This document shows positions 34,805 to 45,988 of a DNA stretch of 64,000 nt, in pieces (position 1 is the stretch's first letter; each line of letters begins with the position of its first letter). The stretch is from Plectosphaerella cucumerina (taxonomy: Eukaryota > Ascomycota > Sordariomycetes > Glomerellales > Plectosphaerellaceae), in assembly GCA_020746995.1 (NCBI GenBank), contig JAGPXD010000002.1, forward strand, positions 2,418,001 through 2,482,000, written 5' to 3'. A program made the position numbers and the translations under genes. The notes below the pieces were generated by a model, which had not been told where the DNA came from, ran no database searches, and saw only the letters and a program-made list of their open reading frames with translations.

Positions 34805-36223
34805 TCATGCTCCGCCTGGTGGTGGTCCAACTTTGACGGCGCCTTTGAGGAAGGGGTAGGCGTCGACGACGGCTTGCCCCGTTGTCCAGTTGTCGAGGTT
34901 TCTGACGTGCTCGATGAAGGCTGGGCGCATGATGTAATCGCGATCGGAGTCGCCCTCGATCATGCTGTTCAGGCCGTGGGGCCAGTTGATGCTAAGAGTG
35001 CTTGTGCTGAGGCGGGCGTAGCGAGGGCAGTCGGTGTGGTCCATGAGTGCGATCATGCGGTTGCGGCCCTCGGGCCTAGGGGTGTTAGCGGCGTCAAGAA
35101 GGAGGAGAGAGCGAGGGGGATGTTCTTACCAAACCATGTTGTCTATGTCGGGCGGATGGGGAACGACTATTTGAGAGAGCGTGGGACGGAGGAAATGTGG
35201 AATGGCGAGGTATGTCTCTTCTGTGGGGATGATTTGCCACCTAACGACGAGGCACTGCATGTAGAGGACCTGGAGACATTTTTCAGTGTCAGTAGCCAGT
35301 CGTGGGTGATGATGAACAGACAGGGGGACGTACGGCTAGCTTCTCTGGCAGAGTGGCAATCCTCACGACGGAGGCAAGGTGTCTTGCAATGGTGGAGGCG
35401 ACAGGACGGTCGTGGTCAACGTAGGAGGGGTTGAGGAGGGAGTTGACGCTGGGGAATTGGGAGTTTGTGAGCTCGCTCGTCTTGAGGTCGGCGGGACGTT
35501 GAGCGATGAGGTCCAGGATGATGCGGCCCATGGGACTCAGGGCGGAACAGTGCTTGGGGAGGTAGGTCCAGAGGGAGGCGCGGGCGCGAACGCGGTTGGC
35601 TTCCTCGCGGGCTGGAGCAAACTCTTCAGAGTCTGTTGGGTGGATTTCGGGGAGCTGGCCTTCGTGGGCGAGGTCGTAAGGGACTGGGGGGTTAGAACGG
35701 GGAGAGAGGGGGCGGTGGAGGGGTTTGCTTACAGACGATGGGGTCGTGGAGGGCTGGGGCGGATGAGGGAGGGAGGAGACCTTGGACAGACCAAGAAGAG
35801 AGGACGCGATCGTCATCGGCAGAGGGTTCTGGCTCGGCTTCAGGCTCGGGTGTGGGCGAATGTGGGTGGTGAGAGTCGGGGGTGAGCTCCTGGGGCGTGA
35901 GGTCTGCGATGCCCCAGGGGTAGCGTGGAGGGAGGACCGATGGGGAGGAAGATGATGCGTCCGGGACCTCCCGCGGGGCATCTCTCTCCTTTAATAGCTG
36001 GGCAATGCGCTCCTCGGCGTGGGCTAGCTGCTCATTGGCACTTTTGACCTGTGCCTCGAGCTCTGCCAGGCGGTTCTTGTTCTTTTGTCTGCAACGGTCA
36101 GCACCAAGGAAGCGTCCGGAAACAGCGGAAGAAATACCGATGGTACCGCTGGTTCTCGCGGTCGATGGCCCTTTTGCGGTAGAGCTGCGCAAGGGGCATC
36201 TCGGACGTGGGGACTCCAGGCAT
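34805..36223 (-). CDS. bZIP transcription factor with DUF3425 domain
   Basis: Complement of 34805-35075, 35130-35269, 35334-35683, 35733-36088 and 36138-36223; 400 residues. Introns are 49-64 nt, and every junction keeps frame and restores expected sequence. Residues 15-60 form a basic region plus zipper: YRKRAIDRENQRYHRQ joined to KNKNRLAELEAQV, then heptads ending in ERIAQLL. This is the KRAxDREnQR subtype seen in fungal bZIPs carrying DUF3425. A Pro/Ser/Glu-rich linker follows. The DUF3425 domain fills the C-terminal 200 residues, with LPEKLA joined to VLYMQCLVVRWQIIPTEETY and later FLRPTLSQIVVPHPPDIDNMVW. It is expected to be a nuclear DNA-binding regulator. The target genes are unknown, and no metabolite cluster surrounds it. 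Confidence 0.85.
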
Positions 36224-36952
36224 GGTCACGTTCAGGGTACGGAGCTGTGCCGGCGCAATGGAGAGGTCGGATCAGTCAGTCTGCGGTGTCTGAAGGGAGG
36301 CTCGTCCATGGCGGGGATATGTTGACGATGTGGGCACCGGGGTCTTATGGCAGTTTATGGGCGGGTGGCGCTAAAGTGACTCTGCAGCCGGGGTGCATGG
36401 CGGAATCACGGATGGCGATCGCGCAATGTCCAGTCGTGGAGTCTTGATGGGGCATGGTGTGGGAAGGCGTGCCTCGGTGAGTCTCGGTGTGCTGTGACAT
36501 ATCCCGGTGACCGGCGCAAGATACTCAACCCATGCTTGTTGCAGCTGTCTTCATCATGTACAAGCAACCTGCAAGATAGCATAAAGACCCCCTCACGGCA
36601 TCCTGTTTTACAGGAATCCGGAGTGTAAGAAAACTGGAGTGAAGTTTTACTCGGTGCGCGTGGGAATCGAACCGTCAAACCCTCCCACCGTGCTAATAAT
36701 ATCTGATATTATTACCGCTAAGCTACGGTCGCGTTGGGACACAGACGGGGGATCGATGGAAGGGACGGCACGTCGAGGGGCTATAATAGGAGTGAAAGCT
36801 CGAGGTGTGCACTGCCTGAGGGTGGAGAATTGTCATGTGTTGCCACAGCTCCCAGTTCCGAGCTCACGTTGCAGTCCTCCAAGAGGGTATCGTGGCCCCT
36901 GAGTGATCTTTGAACACCTAGAGCAGCTACTTCGAGACTGACCTCTCTTCCC
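36224..36952. other. Intergenic region with a tRNA-like locus
   Basis: About 730 bp between the bZIP start and the 3' end of the next - strand gene. It holds the bZIP promoter and the degenerate tRNA-like sequence at 36654-36733 described separately. No supported open frame. Confidence 0.5.
36654..36733 (-). pseudogene. Degenerate tRNA-like sequence
   Basis: Read on the - strand, the locus has TAGCTTAGCGGTA, typical of a tRNA D-arm with a Pol III A-box, and about 35 nt further GGTTCGATTCC, a perfect B-box and T-loop. Between them lies a 21-base AT-only-stemmed palindrome (36694-36714), which would be the anticodon arm; read as a 7-base loop its anticodon would be CAG. The T-stem has two mismatches, the acceptor ends do not pair, and the variable region is long (about 19 nt). 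It is therefore a tRNA pseudogene or a tRNA-derived repeat rather than a working gene. tRNAscan-SE with its pseudogene filter would settle it. Confidence 0.45.
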
Positions 36953-38909
36953 TCACCCCAGACGCACCTTGGGCCACATACGCAGCGCCTCCCTCAGATC
37001 CGCGCCCAGCGATGCCTCGGCCGCCGGTCCCCCTATACCCGGACCTCCAAGCCCATGGCCTCCCTCACTGACCGACCCGATGACCGCCGCAACAAGGCTC
37101 GCCATAGCTAGGGCAGCTGTCGGGGATGTCATCATACCACCACCCTCCTCTCCCTCACCCTCACCCTGTCCCATAAGTGTGTCCAGGTCCTCTCGCCGCA
37201 TCCCTCCCTTGTCAGCCCACGTCTTCCACTGATTAAGAGCCGACATGACAGCCGCCGAAAGCCTGGTGTCCATCACAAGCGTGTAGAGCAGCGGTCCCAG
37301 ATGCGACTTGATGAGAGCAGTAACGGGGTTCACCGTCAGACTCCCCGGCCTGACTGCCGCCGGCTCCTCTGCCGTCTCCGACCCAGGGACGAAGAGATGT
37401 CCCAGCTTCTGGTGCCGCTGCAGCCAGCGCAAAGCATGAGGTGCGACCTGGCCCGAGGACCATTTGGCTGAGTGAATGGCATCAAGCAACCTCGCCTCCT
37501 TGTCCCTAGCCGCCTCGCGCAAGTTGTCGCGGTCTACGTTCATCCATGTCAGCATCTCATCCAGGAGCAACAGTGAAGAAAAGGGATCACTCACGGTCTT
37601 CCAACCTCTGCAGCACCTCCCTCTGCATCCTCTCCCGAACAGCCCTCGATCTTTCCTCAGGCTTCATACGTGACTCCTTCTCCATCTCCAACCGCTGCTC
37701 ACGCAGCCTCTTGTTCAGAAGCTCGACGTTTCGCATATGGGGATCTTCGCCCGGCGCGTGAGAGCGCCACTCGGGCGTGGCCGACGAGTCTACGAGACCC
37801 AGAACCTCGAGCACGCCGCATGGCATTGTTTCCTTTCGACAAAAGGCTAGCAGCGCGTCGGGAATTCGGTAGTTCCAGAGCACTGTGCCTGGTGAGGTGC
37901 CGTATGCCGTTGCTGCTGAGGCGAACCAGACGCCTGATGTTGTGCCGACATATGGAATCAGGTGAGAAATGGAAAGGGACGGAACGTAGGGAGGTGGGAG
38001 GTCTTCGTCGAGATAGGCTTCGTCGGTGGTGTCGAGGCCGAGGGTTGGTGCTCTGGATGGAGTTGAAGGTTCCGGCTCTGGCTCGGCTTCTCTGGCTTGG
38101 ATGTCGCTCTCATGATGTGCCGTGACGACGCCGTGGTCTGAGATCTTGCAGACGATGGACACTGGCCGTGGCGCTGCCGGCTCCCCGTCTACCTTGACAT
38201 CGCCACCTTCTTCGGCTTGCTCGACCTCACCCTCGGCCGGCTTCGACTCCCCCTTCGGCGCAGGCAGTCTCACCCAATACGGCGGCAACGACACATGATC
38301 CCTCGCCGTCCACTCCTCCTCCCACGCAACACTCAAGCTCAAATGTCCCTCCGAGTCCTCCCCCGGCGCGACCGTCAGCGCCTTGCCTCCCCCCGGCGCC
38401 CTCATGAGGCAACACCCAACAGGCGTCCACAGCCCAGCGCTCCTCAGCATGCGCCAGCCGCGCGGGTCAGGCACAGCGCCGAGGTCGAGCAGGTAACACA
38501 CCAGATCCTCAAGGCCGACCTCGCACTGCGGCTGGCGCAGCTGGTCGGCATACTCGATGCGCTGCGTGCGCACGCCAATGGCCGTCGCACGCCAGTTGAA
38601 GACTGTCCACGATCCACCAGGCACAGCGCTGGGGTGAGGCGCCAACGTCCAGTACGCCGCGCGCGCTGCTGGAGGGTGAGACCGATGGTGAGGCGTGACG
38701 GCATATCTGGGCAGGTCGACTTCAATGATACGGTTGACGATGTCGGAGCGGGTGAGGGCCGTGAGGCGCGCTGAGCGCAGTGTGCGTCGCACGCGGGAGA
38801 GGGCTGCCAGGGTCGCGAGAGTGTTGTAGAGGATTGGCAGGACACCGAGAACGGCCAGGGGTACGCCCACGTAGGTGATGATGTCGCTGGCGAGCGACGA
38901 GTCTGGCAT
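36953..38909 (-). CDS. Fungal protein of unknown function with N-terminal membrane segment
   Basis: Complement of 36953-37533 and 37595-38909, 631 residues. The 61 nt intron has a GTGAGT donor and a GTAG acceptor and joins LQRLED to HRDNLREAARDKEARL. I do not recognise a characterised family. Near the N-terminus residues 8-35 (IITYVGVPLAVLGVLPILYNTLATLAAL) form one long hydrophobic segment followed by Arg-rich RVRRTLRSARL, suggesting a signal anchor. A conserved-looking globular part follows (about 45-215, with WTVFNWRATAIGVRTQRIEYADQLRQP). A Glu/Pro-rich linker (about 220-300) precedes a second ordered part with an SHLIPYVGTTSGVWFAS stretch. A charged helix follows at about 395-460, then a C-terminal region ending in a Gly-rich, partly hydrophobic stretch. 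A clean long frame and a good intron support a real gene. Confidence 0.72.
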
Positions 38910-39377
38910 CTTGGCGACACGGCTCTGCCGGCGGTGGTGATTAGTAGAGATTCGACTGAGCTCGCGAGGTAAAGACCATGGTCAGCATGAAGATTGTGCG
39001 TTCGAGACTCGGTGCGACAGAGAAGAAGCAAAAGCAACCCCTGACCTCCGAGTCAGCCTAACCACAGGGGCCATGATGGCGCCCTGCTACGGCCCTTGGT
39101 CGCTGGGGCTAACTCCAGCTGAACGCCACCAATTCTTCCTCCCCTGCAGAGACCATGTACCGAGACGACAGGGGTTGTGCAGCGGTGGCAGCCGTCATGG
39201 CCAGGATCTCAAGAATACTCACAGGACACATCGATGGTAACGAAGACTTCTAATACTCAGTAGATTCATCAGGCGCGTAACCTATGTGCCCAGTCCATCC
39301 ATACCATGTACACCATTTCCCATATTCAACGCCTATACATGTGCCGCCCCTTTTCTCTACCACCCCCCTACAACAAT
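38910..39377. other. Intergenic region between two - strand genes
   Basis: About 470 bp containing the promoter of the unidentified gene and the 3' end of nitrite reductase. Nothing distinctive is seen. Confidence 0.5.
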
Positions 39378-42300
39378 CTACCAGTCCGGCGCCGAACCAC
39401 ATCCGCCCGACATGAGCTCAACCGGCCTCTTCATCATCAGCGGCGCCATCGGCCGCACACCCGGCTTCTTGCCGCGGATGCCCTTGAAGCCCGTCTTCTT
39501 GTCCATCTCCTCAAACTGCGACACGCCCTCTCCCTTCTTGACCTTCCACTTGCTCGTGCCCAGCGCAGCGTCCAGCTCCTCCACCGGCGGCAGACGGATG
39601 TACACGTGCCCGTCGGCGCGCTCCTCCACGTCGAACGTGGCGATGCTCATGTCCGCGTCGTTCTTGCAGTCGCCCGACTTGAGGTCAAAGTTGCGCTTGT
39701 GGTACGGGCACGACACCCACGGCGCCGGACGTTCCGTGTCGCCGTTGCTGCTGCACGCGCTGTCGGGCTTGGCCGCGTCCTCGCACGGGTCGCCGCCCTC
39801 GCCTTCGCGGCTGCTCGTCGGCGTCGCCGACCGGCTGGTGTCGATGTTGTGTGTCGACTCGCCGATGAGGCCGTCCGAGAGAACAAAGGCGCGCTTGTGC
39901 GGGCACATCTGTTGCGTCGCGTAGTAACGGCCACGCACACGCCACACCGCCAGCTGCGTGTCGCCGCGCTTGACAGTCGCCGAGATGCCGTTGGGCGTGT
40001 CATCGGCGCCGGCGAAGAAGCTCGCCTCGAGCATCGGCTGCCATGCCGTCGACGTCCACCGGTCGCGCAGCGTCTTGAAATCTTCCATCGCCGACGCGCC
40101 GGCGTCGTCCTTGGCCCAGTAAACGGGCCGCTCCTGGCCACGGTCGATCTCCACCTCCATGTTGTTGACCGTCTCCTCCGTGTTGGCGAACTGCTTGAAC
40201 TTGCTCGTCACCGCCGGGTCCTTGAGCGCCTCAGCCCACTCGTCGAAGAAGGAGTCGACAAGCTCCTGCATCTGCGACTCGAGCGACGCGCAGATGCCCA
40301 GCTTGTCCTCGAGGACGACCTCCTGCAGGTACTTGAGGCCGCCGGGGAGGTTCTCCAGCCAGCGCGCCGTGCGCTGCAGCTTGTCGGCCGTGCGGATGTA
40401 GAACATGAGGTATCGGTCGAGGATGGGGATGACCTCGGTGGGCGGGACGTCCTTGGCCAGAAGCTCCGCATGCTTGGGCTTGGCGCCGCCGTTGCCGGCG
40501 ACGTAGATGTTGAAGCCCTTCTCGGTGGCGATAAGTCCGAAGCTGCAAAATCGTCAGTAAACATGTCGTACCAGACAGGGACTGGCTGAACTCACTCCTT
40601 GCTCTGGGCCTCGGCACACTCGCGAACACAGCCGCTGACGCCGCCCTTGAACTTGTGCGGCGCGCGGATACTTTTGTACCGCTCCTCCAGACGAACAGCC
40701 ATGCCGACACTGTCACCGACACCGTAGCGGCACCACGTAGTACCGACACAGCTCTTGACCGTCCTCAGCGACTTGGCGTAGGCGTGACCAGACTCCATGC
40801 CCGCCGCGACGAGGGCCCTCCAGATCTCCGGCAGGTCCTGCTTCTTGGCGCCGAACATGTCGATACGCTGACCGCCCGTGATCTTGGTGTACAGGTTGTA
40901 CTTGGTGGCCACCTGGCCGATGACGACCAGCTTCTCGGGCGAGATCTCACCGCCCGACATGCGAGGCACGACACTGTAGGTGCCGTTGCGCTGGATGTTG
41001 CCGAGGAAGCGGTCGTTGGTGTCCTGGAGGCCGTGCATGGGCTTGGCCATGACGTGCCTGTTCCAGAGCGAACTGAAGATGCTGCCGAGCGTGGGCTTGC
41101 AGGCCTCGCAACCGAGCGAGTCCTTGTCGTTACCGGCCTCGCGCATGACTTCGGGCAGCGTGCGCAGCTTCTTGACCATGATGATGTGGTAGAGGTCGGC
41201 ACGGCTGTAGTTGAAGTGCGGGCAGAGGTGATTCTTGACCTCCTGGCCCATGGAGGCCATGGCCTTGCTGAAGATGGTTGTGACGAGGGGCATGCAGCCA
41301 CCGCAGCCGCTGCCGGCCTTGGTGCAGGCCTTGACGTCGCCGATGCTCGTGCAGGTGCCGCTCTTGACTGCCTCAACAACGTCACCCTTTGTGACGTTGT
41401 GGCACGAGCAGATCTGGGTGTCGTCGGGAAGGTCGTCGCCGTCGTCCTCACCCTCCTTCTTGGCGCCCAAGATGAGCTGGCTCGGGGGCTGGTCCAGCTC
41501 CTTCATGTTCTTGACCATCGGCACCAGCTTGATATAGTCCTTGGTGTCGCCGATCATCATGCCGCCTAGCAGGTACTTTCCGTCCTCGGTGAAGATGTAC
41601 TTCTTGTAGATGTTCTGGAACGGATCGCGGTAGGTGAGGGCCTTGACAGGCGCCGGCGGCAGGCCGTTGGTGAGCGCCTCGATGGCCGACTGCTTCTCCT
41701 CGGTCTTGGCCTTCTTGGCGTACTTAGGGGGGAGGTACTGAGGGCCGTCACGGTCTGCGAAAAAGTCACCAAAGCTGGCCACGTCGACACCGAGCAGCTT
41801 GAGCTTGGTGCTGAGGTCGGGCCTCTTGAACAGTCGGGGCTCGTGCAGGTGGGTCTGGGTGAGGTTGAAAGAGAGGACGTCGGCCATCTCGACACCGGGG
41901 GCGATGAGACCAAAGGTTTGCGTCTGCCAGCTGGCGCACTCGCCGATGGCGTAGATGTCGGGGATGCTGGTGCTCAGATCATCGTTGACAATGATACCGC
42001 CACCGCGGTCGGCGCACTTGATACCAGCCTTGCGTGCCAGGTCGTCTCTCGGCCGCACACCGATGGCGAAGCAGATTGTCGAGCAGGCCATCTTCTCGCC
42101 GTCCTCGAACACCACACCCTGCACGTGGTTGTCGGCATCGACCTCGATGCTGCCCACGCGCTTGCTGAGTAGGACCTCGAGACCGAGATCCCTGACCTGG
42201 GAGACGACCATGCCGCCCGCGTCGCTGTCCAGTTGTCTGCTCAGAACCCAGCGGTTGCGCTCAATCAGCTTGACCTTGTCGTAGCATTCCAGGTCCATCA

Positions 42301-42930
42301 TGGCCTTCGCAGCCTCAAGTCCCAGCAGGCCACCGCCCACCACTGCGCCAACCGTGCCTTTCCGCTTGTCGGCGAAATCGATGAGGTTGATCAGATCATC
42401 AATGGTTCGGTACACGAAAACACCCTTGGCATCGTGGCCAGGGGTGTGTCTGGGCAGAACGGCGTCCGAGCCGGTGGCCAAGACGAGAATATCGTACGAC
42501 ACGACATCACCGGTGGAACACGTCACCGTCTTGGCTGTCGAGTCGATGTCTGTGACTTTTGTGTTGATGTGGTAGCCCAGCGAGCCTTCGGGGGTGCTGT
42601 GATACTGCGAGGGGTCAGTTGTGCCCGCTTGTGGGGGAGCGGAGGTTGCTGCGCACCCATTCTTTGGGGTTGAGGTAGAGGTTCTCTATCCTCCTGTGAT
42701 CGAAGAAACTTGTGAGGCCGACTCGGTTGTAGGCCAGATGCGATTCCTCTCCAATAACTGTGATGTCCCAGTTGCGTGTCCGGGCGTCGAGCTTGAGCAG
42801 TTTCTCGCTGTAAGAGGTCAGACTGGCGAACCTGGCGACTTCTTGCTTTTCCAACTCACATAAAGGCAATGCCAACCATGCCCAGGCCGACAACCACCAG
42901 CCTCTTCCGTGAGACCTGTGCTTCAGCCAT
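39378..42930 (-). CDS. niiA: Nitrite reductase [NAD(P)H], assimilatory
   Basis: Complement of 39378-40542, 40596-42604, 42657-42807 and 42860-42930; 1131 residues. The enzyme reduces nitrite to ammonium with six electrons from NAD(P)H in the cytosol. Domains in order: FAD site VVVGLGMVGIAF at 12-23, a second nucleotide site GAVVGGGLLGLEAA, and a BFD-type [2Fe-2S] region at about 470-512 (CSCHNVTKGDV to GSGCGGC). The sirohaem/[4Fe-4S] cysteines follow as CVGTTWC near 690 and CVREC near 730; the second motif lies just before intron 3. A C-terminal Rieske domain has CPHKRAF near 955 and CPYHKRNF near 1020. Introns are 52-53 nt. The upstream region has five GATAAG motifs and one NirA-type site, which suggests control by nitrogen regulators. 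No nitrate reductase gene lies in the window. Length and all cofactor ligands look intact. Confidence 0.96.
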
Positions 42931-43055
42931 TGTGAGGACCAACTCTTGGGTGTGTATGCGAGGTGATGCTTTGTTCGATATGAGGGGTCGTCGCCGCGCG
43001 ACTCGAGAAGGGAGGGAGGGGATTCGGAGGGGTATCACGGTACTGTCAAGGAACA

Positions 43056-43061
43056 GATAAG
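43056..43061. promoter_or_regulatory. GATAAG motif, proximal
   Basis: GATAAG on the + strand, 126 bases upstream of the nitrite reductase ATG. The core fits binding sites of AreA/NIT2-type GATA factors. Binding is inferred from the motif only. Confidence 0.45.
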
Positions 43062-43669
43062 GGAGAAATGGGAAGAAAGAATCCAAGTTTGAAGACTACG
43101 GTCTAGGTACGGCAAAATATCACTCGGAGGCAGAGACGCAGAAGCAGCAGCAAAGATGTCGCGCGCGCCACCTGCCACTGGTCCAGGTCGTCTGCCGAAC
43201 GGATCAGCAGGCGATGAAGTGGACGTCAGGCCGTTCGGGAGCTCCAGCCGGGAGAAAATGGGTCCCGGGATCGAGCATCTCCGGGGCATCAACTTCGGAG
43301 ACCGTGGAGACGCATGGCATGGCATGGGGAGAGGGCCAGACGCCCGCTGAGGGATGTGAAATGGCGATATGGGAGGTGCGTGATTGGCGTGCGTTGCAAT
43401 CGGCAGCGGCACATCTCCACGGTTCTCTGACGGCAGCTTAACCATGACTAGTTCCGTTCCGTGGTCCAAATGCGCTCCGGCAGCGGGAGGAAGGGTGGCG
43501 TGTGGTGTGGGTGGCGGTCGTGGGCTGTGGCATGATTGCGGGCGACACGACTTGTCGATTGAGAAGGGGACCAGCTGGAGGGACGACTCCGGGAAGTTTG
43601 TGGTTCGCGGTTGTCGTCGAGACATTTTTCCAGCGATTGTCATCGACGGCGGGCCCGGCGTGGGAGAGA

Positions 43670-43858
43670 GATAAGAGGGTCCCCCCCGATCTGGCGAGAT
43701 AAGACGACATGTGACCAATCAGAGGCGCGCTTCAACCCCCGAGACGGCGCGGCTCTTCAGGGCGTTCACACGCCCGCGGAGAAGACGCCGTCAGGAACGG
43801 GGGCAGATAAGGGTCCAGCCAACGGATCCACGGGGTCTCGACGACGGCTTGAGATAAG
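43670..43858. promoter_or_regulatory. Cluster of four GATAAG motifs (AreA/NIT2-type)
   Basis: GATAAG occurs at 43670-43675, 43698-43703, 43806-43811 and 43853-43858, all in the same orientation, within 189 bp and 740-930 bases upstream of the nitrite reductase start. AreA/NIT2 factors activate nitrate and nitrite assimilation genes through paired GATA sites when preferred nitrogen is absent. A CCAAT box lies at 43715-43719. The grouping is denser than expected by chance in GC-rich DNA. Confidence 0.6.
43774..43781 (-). promoter_or_regulatory. NirA/NIT4-type site
   Basis: CCGCGGAG on the + strand, CTCCGCGG on the - strand, fits the Aspergillus NirA consensus CTCCGHGG and nearly matches the Neurospora NIT4 palindrome. 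It lies inside the GATAAG cluster, the expected arrangement for synergy between the pathway-specific and the wide-domain regulator. Single 8-base matches can be chance. Confidence 0.45.
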
Positions 43859-44803
43859 GAGTTGTCCTGCCTGCATAGGTGTCGAGCCATGCCGAGGAGA
43901 AGCTGACGTCTCAGAGGAAGTTTCTCACAAAAGAGCGATTCGTTTCACGGAGAAGGCCATTGGGACGGGAGATGCACTTCTCCGTGTGCTTTGGGGGTCA
44001 GGAAGGCACGTGAGCATCCAGCGCTCAGCGGGGATGAAAAGATGACTCAGCAGTACACCGAGCCGGGGTGCACCTCGAGGAAAGTCGTCTGAGCTCCTCG
44101 TCGGGCAACAATTCGGCCTCATTGTCACTCTGTCTGTCATCCGCCATGATTCCACAACCCACTGCAACTGCCGACATCTCCAAGCTATACGACCATTGTG
44201 GCCAATATGATCTTCCAGTATGAGACTATCGGCTGCATTTTCGGCGACACCACAGTAATTCTCGACCCTCGGGTCGGGTACCATCTTGGTCAATCCCGCA
44301 AGGTCAATTGATCCGCATGCCGTCAATTCGACGATATCCGTTTTCCGTTCCAGAACCATCGGTCTGGCAAAGTTATACATCGAATCAATGCTGCCTCAAG
44401 TTGGCCATGCTGGCTCTTCGAGTCTGTTCAACACCGGCTCTCGCTCTTCATTTAGGGCGCAACTGGTGATCGAGGCTTGATTGCGATGGCGGATTGACAT
44501 GCTACAATTACAGTGACAGGATGCTGACGAGCTCCAAGGAGGCTTTATGCTGGCAGCCGTGTTTCTGTGTCAAAAGAAAGGAAACGCCCCGTCGATTGGT
44601 AGGCTTAGGCGGCAAACACCGTCTCTGGGCGTTTTGGTCCGGTCGTGACGCTTGATCACCACCGATGCTGTCATCAACCTCATTTCTAGGCGTCATCGGT
44701 TCACCAGCCCCTTTCGATTGAAATCATGTAAAACACAGTGGCACGACTCGACTTCCCCAAATTCTCGGTAATCTCATCAAACTTAGCCTTCACATTGGGA
44801 AAT

Positions 44804-45367
44804 ATGGTCCACGCTACTAGGTCCAACGACTGGCAACATCGCCCTCCCTATCTCACCCCGGCTCAGCTTGACGAGCTCAGCGAAGAAGACTCAGGCCGCG
44901 ACTCGCCCTTCTCCAAGAAAATCGAAGGCACATGCCACTGCGGCCGCGTGCGGTACTGGCTCTCGCGCGACAAGCCCCTCTCCTCGAAATACTGCCACTG
45001 CAGCGACTGCCAAACCCTCCATGGCGCGCCGTTCCAATGGGCGGCTATCTTGGACAAGCATGATATGGCCTTTGAACATGGCGTGAAGGATCTGGCATTT
45101 TACGACTCGGGCAAAAAGGCCGCCGCCCACTCCCTACCGTGCAAGGTCAGCTGCGCCAACTGTGGGAGCCGCATCATGGACGAGGGACGGAACATGGTGC
45201 TCCTGTTCCCGCCGCTGCTCAAGTTCAAGGGCGACGAGGAGCTGAAGAGGAACTTTGCGCCGCAGATGCATATCTTCTACCCGCAGCGGGTTGTTGACAT
45301 TCCGGATGGAAAGCCCAAATGGGCGGAATTGGACAAGAAGAGCGAGGAGGTTCCGGAGACGAGATGA
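44804..45367 (+). CDS. GFA/CENP-V domain zinc protein
   Basis: Single exon of 187 residues from the first in-frame ATG. The frame is open upstream to 44738, but only with a GTG. The fold is the glutathione-dependent formaldehyde-activating (GFA)/CENP-V type, a small zinc-binding beta structure. Cysteine ligands appear in order as GTCHCGRVRY near residue 44, YCHCSDCQ near 65, and CANCGSR near 115. A preceding acidic segment (LSEEDSGRDS) is poorly ordered. Most fungal family members have no proven substrate, and formaldehyde activation should not be assumed. It is divergent from nitrite reductase and upstream of Erg27 in the same direction; no functional link is evident. Confidence 0.85.
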   Translation: MVHATRSNDWQHRPPYLTPAQLDELSEEDSGRDSPFSKKIEGTCHCGRVRYWLSRDKPLSSKYCHCSDCQTLHGAPFQWAAILDKHDMAFEHGVKDLAFYDSGKKAAAHSLPCKVSCANCGSRIMDEGRNMVLLFPPLLKFKGDEELKRNFAPQMHIFYPQRVVDIPDGKPKWAELDKKSEEVPETR

Positions 45368-45988
45368 TCAGGGGGAGCAAGTTTGGGTGGTAGGATTAAC
45401 CAAACACAACTGTTTTCACCTCGTCGTCCATGATCATAGAGGCAAACATGTGACTTCAGACATGTCGGCTTGATAGACTTGCTTCAAACGTTCAACGAGC
45501 AGCGCGATTTTGTCTTCGGGTGCCTGACCCTCTACAACAAGTTATTTGGAACTAAGAAAGCGCAAAATGACCTAAGACTTCAGTATCGAGTGGATGAATT
45601 GAACCGAATCGGAGTATTGATAGGATGGAGTGCCGGACACCAGGAGGTGTAGAAGTCATCTCGCGAATCAGCATCACCCCATCCGGGGAAGGAGTTCCCG
45701 TGGTCCACCGACCCGAATACGACGCCCCCTTCACACGGTCGGCATCGAATCCAGGGCCCGCGGGGCCGGTAGGCGATGCGAGGACGTGGACCTGATTGGC
45801 CCCTTGCATCCCGTCAGCACTGTGTTTTGCGCCCAGGGGAAACTTTGGACCTTTGGTCCCCGATCCAATGCAGGTGCATCACCAAATCCTCACGTAGCTC
45901 CCCTCAACTTTTTTGGGGCCTCCTCTTTCGTGACCACAGGGTCCTCCCTCGCCAGCACACATACCGCATCCAACCCAAGTTTCTCGAC
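45368..45988. other. Intergenic region before Erg27
   Basis: About 620 bp carrying the 3' region of the GFA gene and the probable Erg27 promoter. Short open frames here have no domains. Nothing else seen. Confidence 0.5.

Larger units (their letters stand above)
42931..44803. other. Divergent region between nitrite reductase and the GFA-domain gene
   Basis: About 1.9 kb with no supported coding frame. The left half contains the nitrite reductase promoter with the regulatory motifs listed separately. The right part (44050-44800) has lower GC content and no recognisable element. Confidence 0.6.

Noticed and set aside
39306..41569. Long + strand frames (427 and 304 codons) across nitrite reductase
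   Set aside because: Antisense shadows of the nitrite reductase exons.
42931..44803. Possible nitrate reductase gene divergent from nitrite reductase
   Set aside because: No frame in this interval or in the window shows molybdopterin, cytochrome b5 or FAD/NAD domains of nitrate reductase.
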